Shown: positions 6,212-14,736 of the stretch, one piece after another
How the letters are laid out: the number at the start of each line of letters is the position of its first letter
Numbering within the stretch: the stretch's first letter is position 1
Assembly: GCA_043721435.1 (NCBI GenBank)
Contig: JAYSQR010000067.1
Location: forward strand, 1 to 19,362
From: VFJL01 sp043721435
Lineage (GTDB): Bacteria > Pseudomonadota > Gammaproteobacteria > Burkholderiales > Nitrosomonadaceae
Reading direction: 5' to 3'
Length of the DNA: 19,362 nucleotides
Made by a program: the position numbers and the translations under genes
The notes under the pieces: generated by a model
The model's input: only the letters and a program-made list of their open reading frames with translations
The model's database searches: none
Told to the model about the DNA's origin: nothing

Positions 6212-7117
6212 TTACTTGACTATTTGGGGAAGATGGTCGCGTTTCAGCATGAACACAAAGCCGTCGCCCGCGCTGGTTTCGAGCCAGGTGAAGGGGATCT
6301 GGGGAAAGATCTCTTCCAGGGCGGCGCGATTGTGGCCGATTTCAACGATCAGCATTCCCTCTTCGGTTAAATAATTGGCCGCCTCCTGCAGGATGGCCTG
6401 CGTTGCCTCCAGGCCGTCTTCACCGCTCGCCAGCGCATTGCGCGGTTCATGGCGATATTCTTCGGGCAGTGCCGCCATCGCTTCGGCGTTGACATAAGGC
6501 GGGTTGCTGATGATCAGGTCGTAGCGGCGCCCCGCCAGTGCGCTGAACAAGTCCGATTGCAGCAGATTGATCCTCTGTTCCAGACCGTAATCGTCCACGT
6601 TCTTGCTCGCGACTTCCAGCGTCTCATTCGAAATATCCGTGGCGTCTATCTTGGCGTTCTCAAAAGCGTGCGCGAGCAGTATCGCAAGGCAGCCCGATCC
6701 GGTGCAGAGATCCAGCGCGGAATGGATGGCAGTGGGATCGGTCACCCAAGGCGCGAGCTGTTCGCGCAGCAATTCGGCAATGAACGAACGCGGTATCAGC
6801 ACGCGCTTGTCCACATAAAAACTGAAATCTCCCAGCCAGGCTTCGTGGGTGAGATAGGCGGCAGGAATTTTCTCCAGGGTGCGGCGTTTGATGATGCTCA
6901 ACACCTGCGTTAGTTCGGCGCTGGTGAGGCGCGCATCCAGAAACGCCTCCAGTTGATCGGGCGGCAAATGCAGTGTGTGCAGGATGAGATAGGCCGCTTC
7001 ATCGTAAGCGTTGGTCGAGCCATGGCCGAAAAACAGACCGGCTTCGTTGAAACGGCTCACTGCAAAGCGCAGCAGGTCACGGAAGGTGTGAAGTTGGGTT
7101 TCGGCTTGAGTGAACAT
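6212..7117 (-). CDS. prmB: Ribosomal protein L3 N5-glutamine methyltransferase
   Basis: PrmB methylates a glutamine of ribosomal protein L3 using S-adenosylmethionine. The 301-residue length fits. The N-terminal helical domain carries the family block NAYDEAAYLILHTLHLP (36-52). The Rossmann domain shows the SAM-binding loop ALDLCTGSGC (134-143), the acidic strand end DATDIS (158-163) and the catalytic NPPYVNAEAM (205-214) that places the target glutamine. PrmB is favoured over the release-factor enzyme PrmC by the N-terminus and by NPPYVNAEAMAALPEEYRHE. The start at 7117 has no strong Shine-Dalgarno; it follows dapE by 31 bases and is probably co-transcribed with the dap genes. Confidence 0.92.
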   Translation of the reverse strand: MFTQAETQLHTFRDLLRFAVSRFNEAGLFFGHGSTNAYDEAAYLILHTLHLPPDQLEAFLDARLTSAELTQVLSIIKRRTLEKIPAAYLTHEAWLGDFSFYVDKRVLIPRSFIAELLREQLAPWVTDPTAIHSALDLCTGSGCLAILLAHAFENAKIDATDISNETLEVASKNVDDYGLEQRINLLQSDLFSALAGRRYDLIISNPPYVNAEAMAALPEEYRHEPRNALASGEDGLEATQAILQEAANYLTEEGMLIVEIGHNRAALEEIFPQIPFTWLETSAGDGFVFMLKRDHLPQIVK

Positions 7118-7148
7118 GGATTTTATATTGGAGAAGCAGAAAATACCT

Positions 7149-8285
7149 TTATCGTTGCAGCAGCAAATTTTCCAGCGTCAGGCGGTAGATCTGCGCCAAC
7201 CGTTCCACGTCGTCCACTTCCACGCATTCGTTGAGCTTGTGAATGGTGGCGTTGCGCGGGCCGAATTCGACCACTTGTGAGCAGATGTCGGCGATAAAGC
7301 GTCCGTCGGAGGTGCCGCCGGAAGTGGAGAGTTGCGACTCGATCCCAGTTACATTCTTGATCGCACACCCTATTGCTTCCACCAGGCTGCCCCTGGGGGT
7401 GAGATAAGGCTTGCCGGAGAGTTCCCACAGCAAATCGTAATCGAAGCCATGCCGGTCGAGGATGGCGTGCACTCGGGTGCGCAGCGACTCGACCGTACTG
7501 GCGGTGGAGAAGCGGAAATTGAACAGCATTTTGACTTCACCGGGAATCACGTTGGTGGCGCCGGTTCCGCCGTTGATGTTGGAAATCTGCCAGGTGGTCG
7601 GCGGGAAATATTCATTTCCCTGATCCCACTCGGTTTGTGCCAGTTCGGCGATGGCGGGGGCGGCTAGATGGATCGGATTTTTTCCCAGATGGGGATAGGC
7701 GATGTGTCCTTGGATGCCTTTCACCGTCAGGGTTCCGGACAGGGAGCCGCGCCTGCCGTTCTTGACCGTATCACCCAGTTGGTCCACGCAGGTGGGTTCG
7801 CCGACGATGCAATAATCAATCGGCTGGTTGCGCGCCCTGAGGGTTTCCACCACCCTGACGGTGCCATCCACTGCGACACCTTCTTCGTCCGAGGTGATCA
7901 GCAGCGCAATCGAGCCGTTGTGATCGCGGTGTGCGGCGACGAAAGCTTCAATCGCGGTAACAAATGCGGCCAATGACGCTTTCATGTCGGCCGCGCCGCG
8001 CCCGTAGAGCTTGCCGTCGCGGATTGTCGGCGTGAATGGATCGCTGTCCCATTTTTCCAGCGGGCCGGTGGGTACCACATCGGTATGGCCGGCAAAGCAC
8101 AGCAGCGGCGCTGTAGTCCCGCGCCGTGCCCACAAATTATCGACCGCGCCATGGCGCATTCTTTCAATCTGGAAACCGAGTTTCTGCAGACGGCCGATCA
8201 GGATTTCCTGGCAGCCGCCATCGTCGGGAGTGGGTGAACGGCAGGCTATCAGTGTCTGCGCGAGGGCCAGCGTGTCATTGGGCAT
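7149..8285 (-). CDS. dapE: Succinyl-diaminopimelate desuccinylase
   Basis: DapE hydrolyses N-succinyl-LL-diaminopimelate to LL-diaminopimelate and succinate, the third succinylase-branch step toward lysine and peptidoglycan. It is an M20-family di-zinc enzyme. Visible motifs: FAGHTDVVPTGP (64-75; H67, D69), GRGAADMKAS (95-104; bridging D100), TSDEEG (131-136; E134/E135) and GEPT (162-165). The dimerisation-domain motif KGIQGHIAYP and the C-terminal SGGTSDGRF and ATIHKLNE follow. The 378-residue length is normal for the family. The gene follows dapD by 43 bases. Confidence 0.96.
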   Translation of the reverse strand: MPNDTLALAQTLIACRSPTPDDGGCQEILIGRLQKLGFQIERMRHGAVDNLWARRGTTAPLLCFAGHTDVVPTGPLEKWDSDPFTPTIRDGKLYGRGAADMKASLAAFVTAIEAFVAAHRDHNGSIALLITSDEEGVAVDGTVRVVETLRARNQPIDYCIVGEPTCVDQLGDTVKNGRRGSLSGTLTVKGIQGHIAYPHLGKNPIHLAAPAIAELAQTEWDQGNEYFPPTTWQISNINGGTGATNVIPGEVKMLFNFRFSTASTVESLRTRVHAILDRHGFDYDLLWELSGKPYLTPRGSLVEAIGCAIKNVTGIESQLSTSGGTSDGRFIADICSQVVEFGPRNATIHKLNECVEVDDVERLAQIYRLTLENLLLQR

Positions 8286-8328
8286 GGGATGTTTACTCAG
8301 TTAAGCGGTATCGCGGCCATCAGGCTGT

Positions 8329-9150
8329 TCAGATCCCGCGCAATAGCTCATTGATTCCGGTTTTGGCGCGGGTCTTGGCGTCCACCTGCTTGACGATCAC
8401 CGCGCAGTAAAGGCTGTATTTGCCATCGGCAGAAGGCAGATTGCCGGAAACCACGACCGATCCAGGCGGGATACGGCCGTAGCTGACTTCCCCGGTTTCA
8501 CGGTTATAAATTTTGGTGCTCTGGCCGATGTATACGCCCATCGAAATCACCGAGTTCTCGCCGACGATCACACCTTCGACCACTTCCGAACGTGCACCGA
8601 TGAAACAGTTGTCCTCGATGATGGTCGGATTGGCCTGTACCGGCTCCAGCACGCCACCTATGCCCACCCCGCCAGACAAGTGGACGTTCTTGCCGATCTG
8701 GGCACAGGAGCCAACCGTAGCCCAGGTATCGACCATGGTGTTTTCATCCACATAAGCGCCAATATTGACATAGGAGGGCATCAGCACCACGTTGTTGGCG
8801 ATGAACGAGCCCTTGCGCACGGCTGCCGGCGGCACCACGCGGAAACCGCCGTCACGAAAATCCCTGGAACTGTAGTCCGCAAATTTGGAAGGCACTTTAT
8901 CGAAATAGTTGGAGAAACCCCCTTTGATGAAACTGTTGTCTTCCATGCGGAAAGACAGCAGTACGGCTTTCTTGAGCCATTGGTGGGTGTGCCATTCACC
9001 GTTGATCTTTTCAGCTACCCGCAGCTTGCCGCTGTCGAGCATATCCAGCACCTGGGTGACGGATTCCTTGAGTTTGGCTTCGACGTTACGCGGGGTAATG
9101 TCGGCACGGCGTTCGAATGCTTCCTCAATAGTGCTTTGCAGTTGATCCAT
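8329..9150 (-). CDS. dapD: Tetrahydrodipicolinate N-succinyltransferase
   Basis: DapD transfers succinate from succinyl-CoA to tetrahydrodipicolinate, opening the succinylase branch of lysine/DAP synthesis. The 273-residue length is typical. An N-terminal helical domain (MDQLQSTIEEAFERRADI) precedes a left-handed beta-helix of hexapeptide repeats from about residue 105 to 235, seen in runs such as NIGAYVDENTMVDTWATVG and GARSEVVEGVIVGENSVISM. The protein works as a cytosolic homotrimer. AAGGA lies seven bases before the ATG. It starts 29 bases after dapC, consistent with one transcript. Confidence 0.97.
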   Translation of the reverse strand: MDQLQSTIEEAFERRADITPRNVEAKLKESVTQVLDMLDSGKLRVAEKINGEWHTHQWLKKAVLLSFRMEDNSFIKGGFSNYFDKVPSKFADYSSRDFRDGGFRVVPPAAVRKGSFIANNVVLMPSYVNIGAYVDENTMVDTWATVGSCAQIGKNVHLSGGVGIGGVLEPVQANPTIIEDNCFIGARSEVVEGVIVGENSVISMGVYIGQSTKIYNRETGEVSYGRIPPGSVVVSGNLPSADGKYSLYCAVIVKQVDAKTRAKTGINELLRGI

Positions 9151-9179
9151 GATTTTCCTTAAAAGATGTTGCTATCGAT

Positions 9180-10391
9180 TCAATTTTTCTGGCGCGCCGC
9201 CAAACCGGATACCAGGCTGTTCATGCGATCGATTGCTTCCACGCATTCCGCCAGTGGTGCGACCAGTGCGATGCGCACGAAATTTTCGCCGGGGTTGACG
9301 CCGTGCGCATGCCGCGCCAGATAACTGCCCGGTAGAACCGTGACATTATAATCGCGATAAAGCTGTTGGGCGAATTCGACGTCGCTCACCGGCGTTCTTG
9401 CCCATAAATAAAAAGCTGCTGCGGGTATGGGTGCCGGCATGACTATCGGCAGCAACGCGGCGGCTTCGGCGAATTTCTTTCGGTACAGGTGGCGATTTTC
9501 CACCACATGTGCTTCGTCATTCCACGCCGCCTCACTTGCCGCCTGCACCGCCGGGTTCATCGCGCTGCCGTGGTAAGTGCGATAGAGCAGGAATTTTTCC
9601 AGTATCGCGGCATCCCCGGCAACGAAACCGGAACGCATACCCGGTACGTTGGAGCGTTTTGACAGGCTGCTGAATACCACCAGCCGGGGGAAGCCGCTGC
9701 GACCCAGGCGATGTGCGGCTTCCAGCGCACCCAGTGGCGGTCTGGATTCGTCGAAATAAATTTCGGAATAACATTCGTCAGCCGCGATGATGAAGCCGTA
9801 ACGGTCGGACAGCGCAAATAGTTGCCGCCATTCGTCCAGCGACAGCACTCTGCCGGTGGGATTGCCGGGCGAACAGACATAAATCAGTTGCGTGCGCGCC
9901 CAGATGTCGTTGGGCAGTTGCGCATAGTCGAGCGCAAAATTATTTTTCGGCAGGGTATTGAGAAAATAAGGCGTAGCTCCGGCCAGCAAAGCAGCACCTT
10001 CGTAGATTTGGTAAAAAGGGTTGGGACAGACCACTGCTGCTTGTGGAAGGGATGCATCTATCACCGTTTGGGCGAAAGAGAATAGTGCTTCGCGGCTGCC
10101 GTTGACCGGAATGATTTCGGCATCGGGATTGACAGCAGGCAGGTTATAGCGACGCATCAGCCATGCGGCAATGCTCGCGCGTAGCGATCTGGTTCCAAGT
10201 GTTGTGGGATAATGTGCCAGTCCGGCGAGGTTGTCCGTCAGGGCCTGGCGAATGAAACCGGGCGTTGCGTGCTTGGGCTCGCCTATGTGCAGGTTGATGG
10301 GCGAGAAGGCCGGGTCAGGCGTGATTCCTTCGAACAGCTGGTTGAGCTTCTGGAAGGGGTAAGGCTGCAGATGATCTAGGTTAGGATTCAC
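9180..10391 (-). CDS. dapC: Succinyldiaminopimelate aminotransferase (class I PLP enzyme)
   Basis: DapC converts N-succinyl-2-amino-6-ketopimelate to succinyl-DAP using glutamate. It is a fold-type I PLP aminotransferase of 403 residues. Visible: NGSREALFSF (98-107), the substrate/PLP loop CSPGNPTGR (173-181), the acidic ADECYSEIYF (204-213) and the Schiff-base lysine in SSLSKRSNVPGMRSG (K245), followed by the phosphate-binding arginine. The family-type N-terminus NPNLDHLQPYPFQKL supports the GTG start at 10391. As first gene of the dap cluster it carries the promoter region, 92 bases shared with the divergent permease gene. Direct context with dapD and dapE separates it from other class I aminotransferases. 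Confidence 0.93.
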   Translation of the reverse strand: MNPNLDHLQPYPFQKLNQLFEGITPDPAFSPINLHIGEPKHATPGFIRQALTDNLAGLAHYPTTLGTRSLRASIAAWLMRRYNLPAVNPDAEIIPVNGSREALFSFAQTVIDASLPQAAVVCPNPFYQIYEGAALLAGATPYFLNTLPKNNFALDYAQLPNDIWARTQLIYVCSPGNPTGRVLSLDEWRQLFALSDRYGFIIAADECYSEIYFDESRPPLGALEAAHRLGRSGFPRLVVFSSLSKRSNVPGMRSGFVAGDAAILEKFLLYRTYHGSAMNPAVQAASEAAWNDEAHVVENRHLYRKKFAEAAALLPIVMPAPIPAAAFYLWARTPVSDVEFAQQLYRDYNVTVLPGSYLARHAHGVNPGENFVRIALVAPLAECVEAIDRMNSLVSGLAARQKN

Positions 10392-10464
10392 AATTCTCGG
10401 GCGGGTTAGGCAACAGGTCGTAACTCACCGTTTTCCCAATGTTGCATCGCTTGAGTAAAGCCGA

Positions 10465-10493
10465 ATTATAAAGGCCGGACGAGTTGTTAACCA
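10465..10493 (-). promoter_or_regulatory. Possible promoter for dapC-dapD-dapE-prmB
   Basis: On the minus strand an exact TATAAT (10465-10470) lies about 65 bases before the dapC start. The matching -35 (TGGTTA at 17 bases spacing) is poor. The same AT patch could serve the permease in the other direction (TTGCAT at 10442 with TATAAA at 10467, 19-base spacer). Either assignment is weak. Confidence 0.3.
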
Positions 10494-11374
10494 CACCAAA
10501 CCAGCAAAATGTTTTTCCGGTAGCAGCTTTGCTCATCGGTGCCGCCATCTGGGGGCTGCTGTGGTATCCCTACCGGCTGTTGGAGCAGGACGGGATCAGC
10601 GGGCAAGTCTCAACGGTAATCACTTATGCCATCGCTTTGTCGCTGGGACTGCTGCTATTCCGGAAAAGTATACGGGCATCCGATATATTCGGCGGCAACC
10701 CGCAACTGCTGTTCTGGATCGCCTTGTTCGCAGGCTGGACCAACATTGCCTATATCCTCGGCATCATTCACGGCGAAGTGATGCGGGTATTGCTGCTGTT
10801 TTATCTCGCGCCGCTGTGGACTATCCTGTTTGCGCGCCTGCTGTTGAATGAGAAACTGAGCCTGCACGGCTATCTGGTAATAGCCATTTCGCTGGCGGGT
10901 GCGGTCACCATGCTGTGGCAGCCTGAAAGCGGTTTTCCGCTGCCCTCATCCCATGGCGACTGGATGGGGCTGTCAGGCGGCATCATGTTCGCGCTGATGA
11001 ATGTGATGATCCGCAAAGATCAATACCATAGTATCCAGTTGAAATCCCTGGCGCTGTGGCTGGGGGTGATGTTGGTGGGACTGGGTCACAGCCTGTTGCT
11101 GCCTGCTCCGTTTGCGCTGGCTGACATTTCTGCGGGTTCGTGGCTGCTCATGCTGGCAGTAGGGCTGGTGGTGTTTTCCCTGAGCCTGACCGTGCAATAT
11201 GGCCTGACCCATATTCCGGCGAATCGTGCAGTCGTGATCATGTTGTTCGAATTGGTGGTGGCGGCTATTGCCGCGTATTTCCTGGCAAATGAGGCCATGG
11301 CTCTGAAGGAATGGGTGGGCGGGGCAATGATCGTTTCGGCCAGCCTGTTTTCCGCAAGAATGAACCGGGAGTGA
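10484..11374 (+). CDS. DMT-superfamily (EamA) permease
   Basis: A 296-residue integral membrane protein with about ten hydrophobic helices in two EamA repeats. The first begins ALLIGAAIWGLLWYPYRLLEQ; the second begins GDWMGLSGGIMFALMNVMIRK near residue 160. The 'FYLAPLWTILFARLLLNEKL' block (about 105-125), closing the first repeat, and 'FELVVAAIAAYFLANEAM' near the C-terminus, closing the second, are typical of drug/metabolite exporters. The substrate cannot be predicted; amino-acid or metabolite export is common in the family. The start is TTG at 10484, with GGACGAG just upstream and no in-frame ATG nearby. It is divergent from dapC, which could hint at lysine-pathway metabolite export, but this is only positional. 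Confidence 0.85.
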   Translation: MLTTPNQQNVFPVAALLIGAAIWGLLWYPYRLLEQDGISGQVSTVITYAIALSLGLLLFRKSIRASDIFGGNPQLLFWIALFAGWTNIAYILGIIHGEVMRVLLLFYLAPLWTILFARLLLNEKLSLHGYLVIAISLAGAVTMLWQPESGFPLPSSHGDWMGLSGGIMFALMNVMIRKDQYHSIQLKSLALWLGVMLVGLGHSLLLPAPFALADISAGSWLLMLAVGLVVFSLSLTVQYGLTHIPANRAVVIMLFELVVAAIAAYFLANEAMALKEWVGGAMIVSASLFSARMNRE

Positions 11375-11589
11375 CTAAATCCGCCGGTAAATGGCGCGCT
11401 GGCGGGCATAGTCGCATGCGTAGTTGACAAGCCAGGAGCCCTCCGCTAGTCTTCCTGCACAGTTTTTAGTCTAATCTTTAATAGACAGTCTTGAAATTCA
11501 CGCTATTTCAGCCTGCCATTTCATTCTAAGTATTCTGTCAGTCAGTGTAATTTTTGGTCATCAACTCGTTACATCAATAGGAGAAAATC

Positions 11590-12009
11590 ATGCAACTGAA
11601 AGGATCGAAAACTGAAGCCAATTTGAAAGCGGCCTTTGCGGGCGAATCCCAGGCCAATCGCCGTTATCTATATTTTGCTGCCAAAGCGGATGTGGAAGGT
11701 CAAAATGATGTGGCAGCAGTATTCCGTTCCACCGCTGAAGGTGAAACCGGTCATGCCCACGGCCATCTGGAATATCTGGAAAGCTGCGGCGATCCGGCTA
11801 CCGGCCTGCCTTTCGGCGCTTCCCGCGATAATCTGAAAACGGCCATCGCTGGCGAGACCCATGAATATACCGACATGTATCCCGGTATGGCCAAGTCCGC
11901 GCGTGATGAAGGTTTTGATGAAATTGCCGATTGGTTTGAAACATTGGCCAAAGCCGAACGCTCCCACGCCAACCGTTTCCAGAAAGCTCTGGATAGCTTC
12001 GCTGACTAG
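11590..12009 (+). CDS. Rubrerythrin (diiron domain only, no rubredoxin)
   Basis: A 139-residue ferritin-like four-helix protein. Diiron ligands are visible: E19 in AGESQANRRY, E50/E52 with H55 in AEGETGH, E89 and E92 in GETHEY, and E123-x2-H126 in AERSH. Rubrerythrins reduce hydrogen peroxide with electrons from a rubredoxin-type partner. The C-terminal rubredoxin (CxxC) domain of classical rubrerythrin is absent, so electrons must come from another protein. AGGAG lies seven bases before the ATG. The 215-base upstream gap has TTGACA at 11424 but only a poor -10 (TAGTCT), so the promoter is unassigned. The gene precedes the Fe-S protein and DUF3501, a recurring trio in proteobacteria. Confidence 0.92.
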   Translation: MQLKGSKTEANLKAAFAGESQANRRYLYFAAKADVEGQNDVAAVFRSTAEGETGHAHGHLEYLESCGDPATGLPFGASRDNLKTAIAGETHEYTDMYPGMAKSARDEGFDEIADWFETLAKAERSHANRFQKALDSFAD

Positions 12010-12114
12010 TAAAGGATTATAGAAAGCGGATCGACTAGATCAGGAACCTCTGTATCCGGTCCGGTCAGTCCGCGGTAATCCTGCAGACCCTGTCGAGCTT
12101 TTCTCCCCATTCCC

Positions 12115-13446
12115 ATGACCACCCGCGAAGGCAGTCTGGAGGCGCCAAAGCGTCATCCACTCGACTGGAAAAATCCGGATTTTTACGACGAAACCAAGCT
12201 GCTCGATGAGGCACAGCGTGTGTTCGACATCTGCCAGGGCTGTCGCCGCTGCGTCAATCTGTGCACGGCATTTCCGCGATTGTTTGACCTGATAGATGAA
12301 GGCACCAGTGGCGAGCTGGACGGCGTCGAGAAGCAGAAATACTGGGAAGTGGTGGATCGTTGCTACCTTTGCGACATGTGCTTCATGACCAAATGTCCTT
12401 ATGTGCCGCCGCACCCGTGGAACGTGGACTTTCCGCATTTGATGCTGCGTGCCAAAGCGGTCAAATACAAAAAAGGCCAAACCAGTTTCCGCGACAAGCT
12501 GCTATCCAGCACCGACCTGATGGGAAAACTGGCCACCATCCCGGTGGTGGTGCAGACAGTAAACGCCATCAACAAAGCGCCCGCTGCCCGCAAGCTGATG
12601 GACAGCATGCTGGGGATCCATGCCGAGCGTAAACTGCCCGAGTACGACAGCCATAAATTTCGCACAAATGCCAGGATCAATGAGTCGTTTGCGGTGAGAG
12701 ATGGCGCCAGGACGCAAGGTAAGGTTGCGATTTATTCCACCTGTTATGTGAATTACAATGAACCCGGCATTGGCCACGATTTATTGAAAATACTCGAATA
12801 CAACGAAATTCCGGTGCGTCTGGTAGAAAAAGAGGCCTGTTGCGGGATGCCCAAGCTGGAACTGGGCGATCTGGATGCGGTGAAGCAGCTTAAAAACGTG
12901 AACATTCCCCATCTGGCAAAGCTGGCAAAACAAGGTTATGCGATACTTACGCCGGTGCCTTCCTGCACGCTCATGTACAAGCAGGAATTGCCGCTGATGT
13001 TCCCGGATGACGAAGAGGTGAAAGCGGTGGCGACAGCGATGTCCGACCCGTTTGAATATCTGATGCTGCGTAACCGTGACGGTTTGCTCAAGACCGATTT
13101 CAAACAGCCACTGGGTAATGTGTCTTACCATATCCCCTGTCATTTGCGGGTGCAGAACATCGGACAGAAGACCAAGGATTTGCTGCAGATGATTCCCGGC
13201 ACCCAGGTCAGCGTGGTGGAGCGTTGCTCCGGCCACGACGGCACCTGGGGAGTCAAGAGTGAACACTTTGCCGATTCCATGAAAATCGGTAAAGCGGTAT
13301 TCAAGCAGATGGCGGCGCCCGATCCTGACTACATCAGCTCCGACTGCGCCATTGCCGGACGTCATATCCAGCAGGGCATGGGCGAGAGCAAAGCGCAGAA
13401 ACAACATCCGTTGACGCTGATCCGGATTGCCTACGGACTTGGCTGA
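12115..13446 (+). CDS. Fe-S cluster / CCG-domain protein (GlpC- and HdrD-like)
   Basis: A 443-residue soluble electron-transfer type protein. The N-terminal part has two [4Fe-4S] motifs: CQGCRRCVNLC (Cys 40, 43, 46, 50) and CYLCDMCFMTKCP (Cys 83, 86, 89, 94; four residues before the last Cys). The C-terminal part has two cysteine-rich modules: CCGMPK (242-247) with C210, and PCHLRVQN (341-348) with CSGHDG (371-376) and C411. In the second module one Cys of the canonical CCG is Ser. The family is related to heterodisulfide reductase HdrD and glycerol-3-phosphate dehydrogenase GlpC; many copies are misnamed glycolate oxidase or GlpC. It starts 105 bases after rubrerythrin, without a clear Shine-Dalgarno. 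A role as electron donor or relay to rubrerythrin is inferred from context. Confidence 0.85.
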   Translation: MTTREGSLEAPKRHPLDWKNPDFYDETKLLDEAQRVFDICQGCRRCVNLCTAFPRLFDLIDEGTSGELDGVEKQKYWEVVDRCYLCDMCFMTKCPYVPPHPWNVDFPHLMLRAKAVKYKKGQTSFRDKLLSSTDLMGKLATIPVVVQTVNAINKAPAARKLMDSMLGIHAERKLPEYDSHKFRTNARINESFAVRDGARTQGKVAIYSTCYVNYNEPGIGHDLLKILEYNEIPVRLVEKEACCGMPKLELGDLDAVKQLKNVNIPHLAKLAKQGYAILTPVPSCTLMYKQELPLMFPDDEEVKAVATAMSDPFEYLMLRNRDGLLKTDFKQPLGNVSYHIPCHLRVQNIGQKTKDLLQMIPGTQVSVVERCSGHDGTWGVKSEHFADSMKIGKAVFKQMAAPDPDYISSDCAIAGRHIQQGMGESKAQKQHPLTLIRIAYGLG

Positions 13447-13505
13447 GATACTGCAGCCGAATAACCGGGCGCGGCATGCCTCGCCCCTGATGCCATAAAG
13501 AAACC

Positions 13506-14096
13506 ATGACCCAAATTACCCGTGATAGCCTGATGACCCTGGAGGCCTACGCCAAAGCGCGGCAGGAATTCCGCGCTCGCGTAATGGCGCACAAGAAACA
13601 CCGCAAGGTCCGGCTGGGTGAAAATGTCACGCTTATTTTCGAGGATGAATTGACCATCCGTTATCAAATTCAGGAAATGCTGCGGGTGGAGAAAATATTT
13701 GAGGAAGAGGGCATACTCGACGAGCTGCGTACCTACGGTGTTCTGGTTCCAGATGGCAGCAACTGGAAAGCCACCATGATGATCGAATACGCCGACCCGG
13801 TCGAACGTGCTGCCAGACTGGCACAATTGATCGGCATAGAAGACACGGTATGGGTGAGGGTGCAAGACCATGCCGCGGTGTATGCCATTGCCGACGAAGA
13901 TCTGGAAAGAGAGACCGAGGAAAAAACTTCCTCGGTGCATTTCCTTCGGTTTGAACTCGCCCAGGACATGATCCGGGCACTGCATCAGGGGGCCGCCCTG
14001 AGCATGGGTATTGACCATTCCGCTTATCAGGCTCTGGTTGAGCCAGTGGATGCTGCGGTACGCGACTCGCTGCTCAATGATTTGGTGGTGGCATGA
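13506..14096 (+). CDS. DUF3501 family protein
   Basis: A 196-residue soluble protein of the DUF3501 family, function unknown. The conserved look is seen in ARVMAHKKHRKVRLGENVTLIFED (25-48, interrupted by basic residues), TIRYQIQEMLRVEKIFEE (50-67), DGSNWKATMMIEY (83-95) and SSVHFLRFEL (141-150). There is no signal peptide or metal-binding Cys cluster. It lies 59 bases after the Fe-S protein, and its last codon overlaps the start of the CNP1-like gene (ATGA). It accompanies rubrerythrin plus a CCG/Fe-S protein in many proteobacteria, so a shared redox role is likely but undefined. Confidence 0.83.
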   Translation: MTQITRDSLMTLEAYAKARQEFRARVMAHKKHRKVRLGENVTLIFEDELTIRYQIQEMLRVEKIFEEEGILDELRTYGVLVPDGSNWKATMMIEYADPVERAARLAQLIGIEDTVWVRVQDHAAVYAIADEDLERETEEKTSSVHFLRFELAQDMIRALHQGAALSMGIDHSAYQALVEPVDAAVRDSLLNDLVVA

Positions 14097-14656
14097 AAAG
14101 AATTCTGTTGTTGCTATGCCTCTTGCCGCTCGTAGCGTACGCCGAGCAGAAGGAACAGAAGGGATTCGATAAAGAATTTGATGGCGAAAAAACCTGGATC
14201 GAACTGCAAGCGCAATTGCCCACCTACCCAAAACAGGAAAACCTGCTGCCATTTGACGCCGGCCCTGCCAGCAAGAATCTTCATTATATTGATGCTCCCT
14301 CCATCACGGTGGGAGAGGATGACGTAGTGCGCTACAGCCTGGTGATCAAATCACCTGCAGGAGCGATGAACATAAGCTATGAGGGTATGCGCTGTGCGAG
14401 CGTGGAAGCAAAAGGGGAGATATTGATATTCAAGTTTCACAATACTGAAAGAAGGCTCTACGCCCTTGGTCGTGACGACAAGACCTGGGTGCGGGCACGG
14501 GTATCGAAATGGGAGGAAATTGAAAATATACCGCAGCATTATGCGCAACGCGCGCTTTCCAGATATTTCTTCTGCCCGGGTAATAGTATTGTAAAAGATG
14601 CGGAAGAGGCTATTCAAGCATTGAAGAGAGGCAGCCATCCACGCGTGATTCAATAG
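14093..14656 (+). CDS. CNP1-like exported protein
   Basis: A 187-residue protein of the CNP1 (cryptic neisserial protein) family, common in Betaproteobacteria. The N-terminus MKRILLLLCLLPLVAYA is a signal peptide with cleavage near residue 17. Family features: LPTYPKQENLLPF, VGEDDVVRYSLVIKSPAGAM, ISYEGMRCASVE with C100ish, and a C-terminal SRYFFCPGN. The two cysteines may form a disulfide in the periplasm. Function is unknown. It starts in a 4-base ATGA overlap with DUF3501, so the two are translationally coupled here. CNP1 genes commonly neighbour proB in this class; here proB lies convergently 80 bases downstream. Confidence 0.85.
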   Translation: MKRILLLLCLLPLVAYAEQKEQKGFDKEFDGEKTWIELQAQLPTYPKQENLLPFDAGPASKNLHYIDAPSITVGEDDVVRYSLVIKSPAGAMNISYEGMRCASVEAKGEILIFKFHNTERRLYALGRDDKTWVRARVSKWEEIENIPQHYAQRALSRYFFCPGNSIVKDAEEAIQALKRGSHPRVIQ

Positions 14657-14736
14657 CCGACGACATGCACGGAACGCTTATTCAGGGATTCCCTAAGTTG
14701 AAGATGAGTTCCATCCTGATCTGATCCTGCCTTTTT

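Noticed and set aside
12781..14252. Two long minus-strand frames (208 and 273 codons) opposite the Fe-S and DUF3501 genes
   Set aside because: Both are antisense to convincing genes and show no domain, signal peptide or ribosome binding site.
14657..14736. Terminator between the convergent CNP1-like gene and proB
   Set aside because: A T-run (near 14731) and a small AGGGA-T-TCCCT palindrome exist, but they are not adjacent and no stable stem precedes the T-run.
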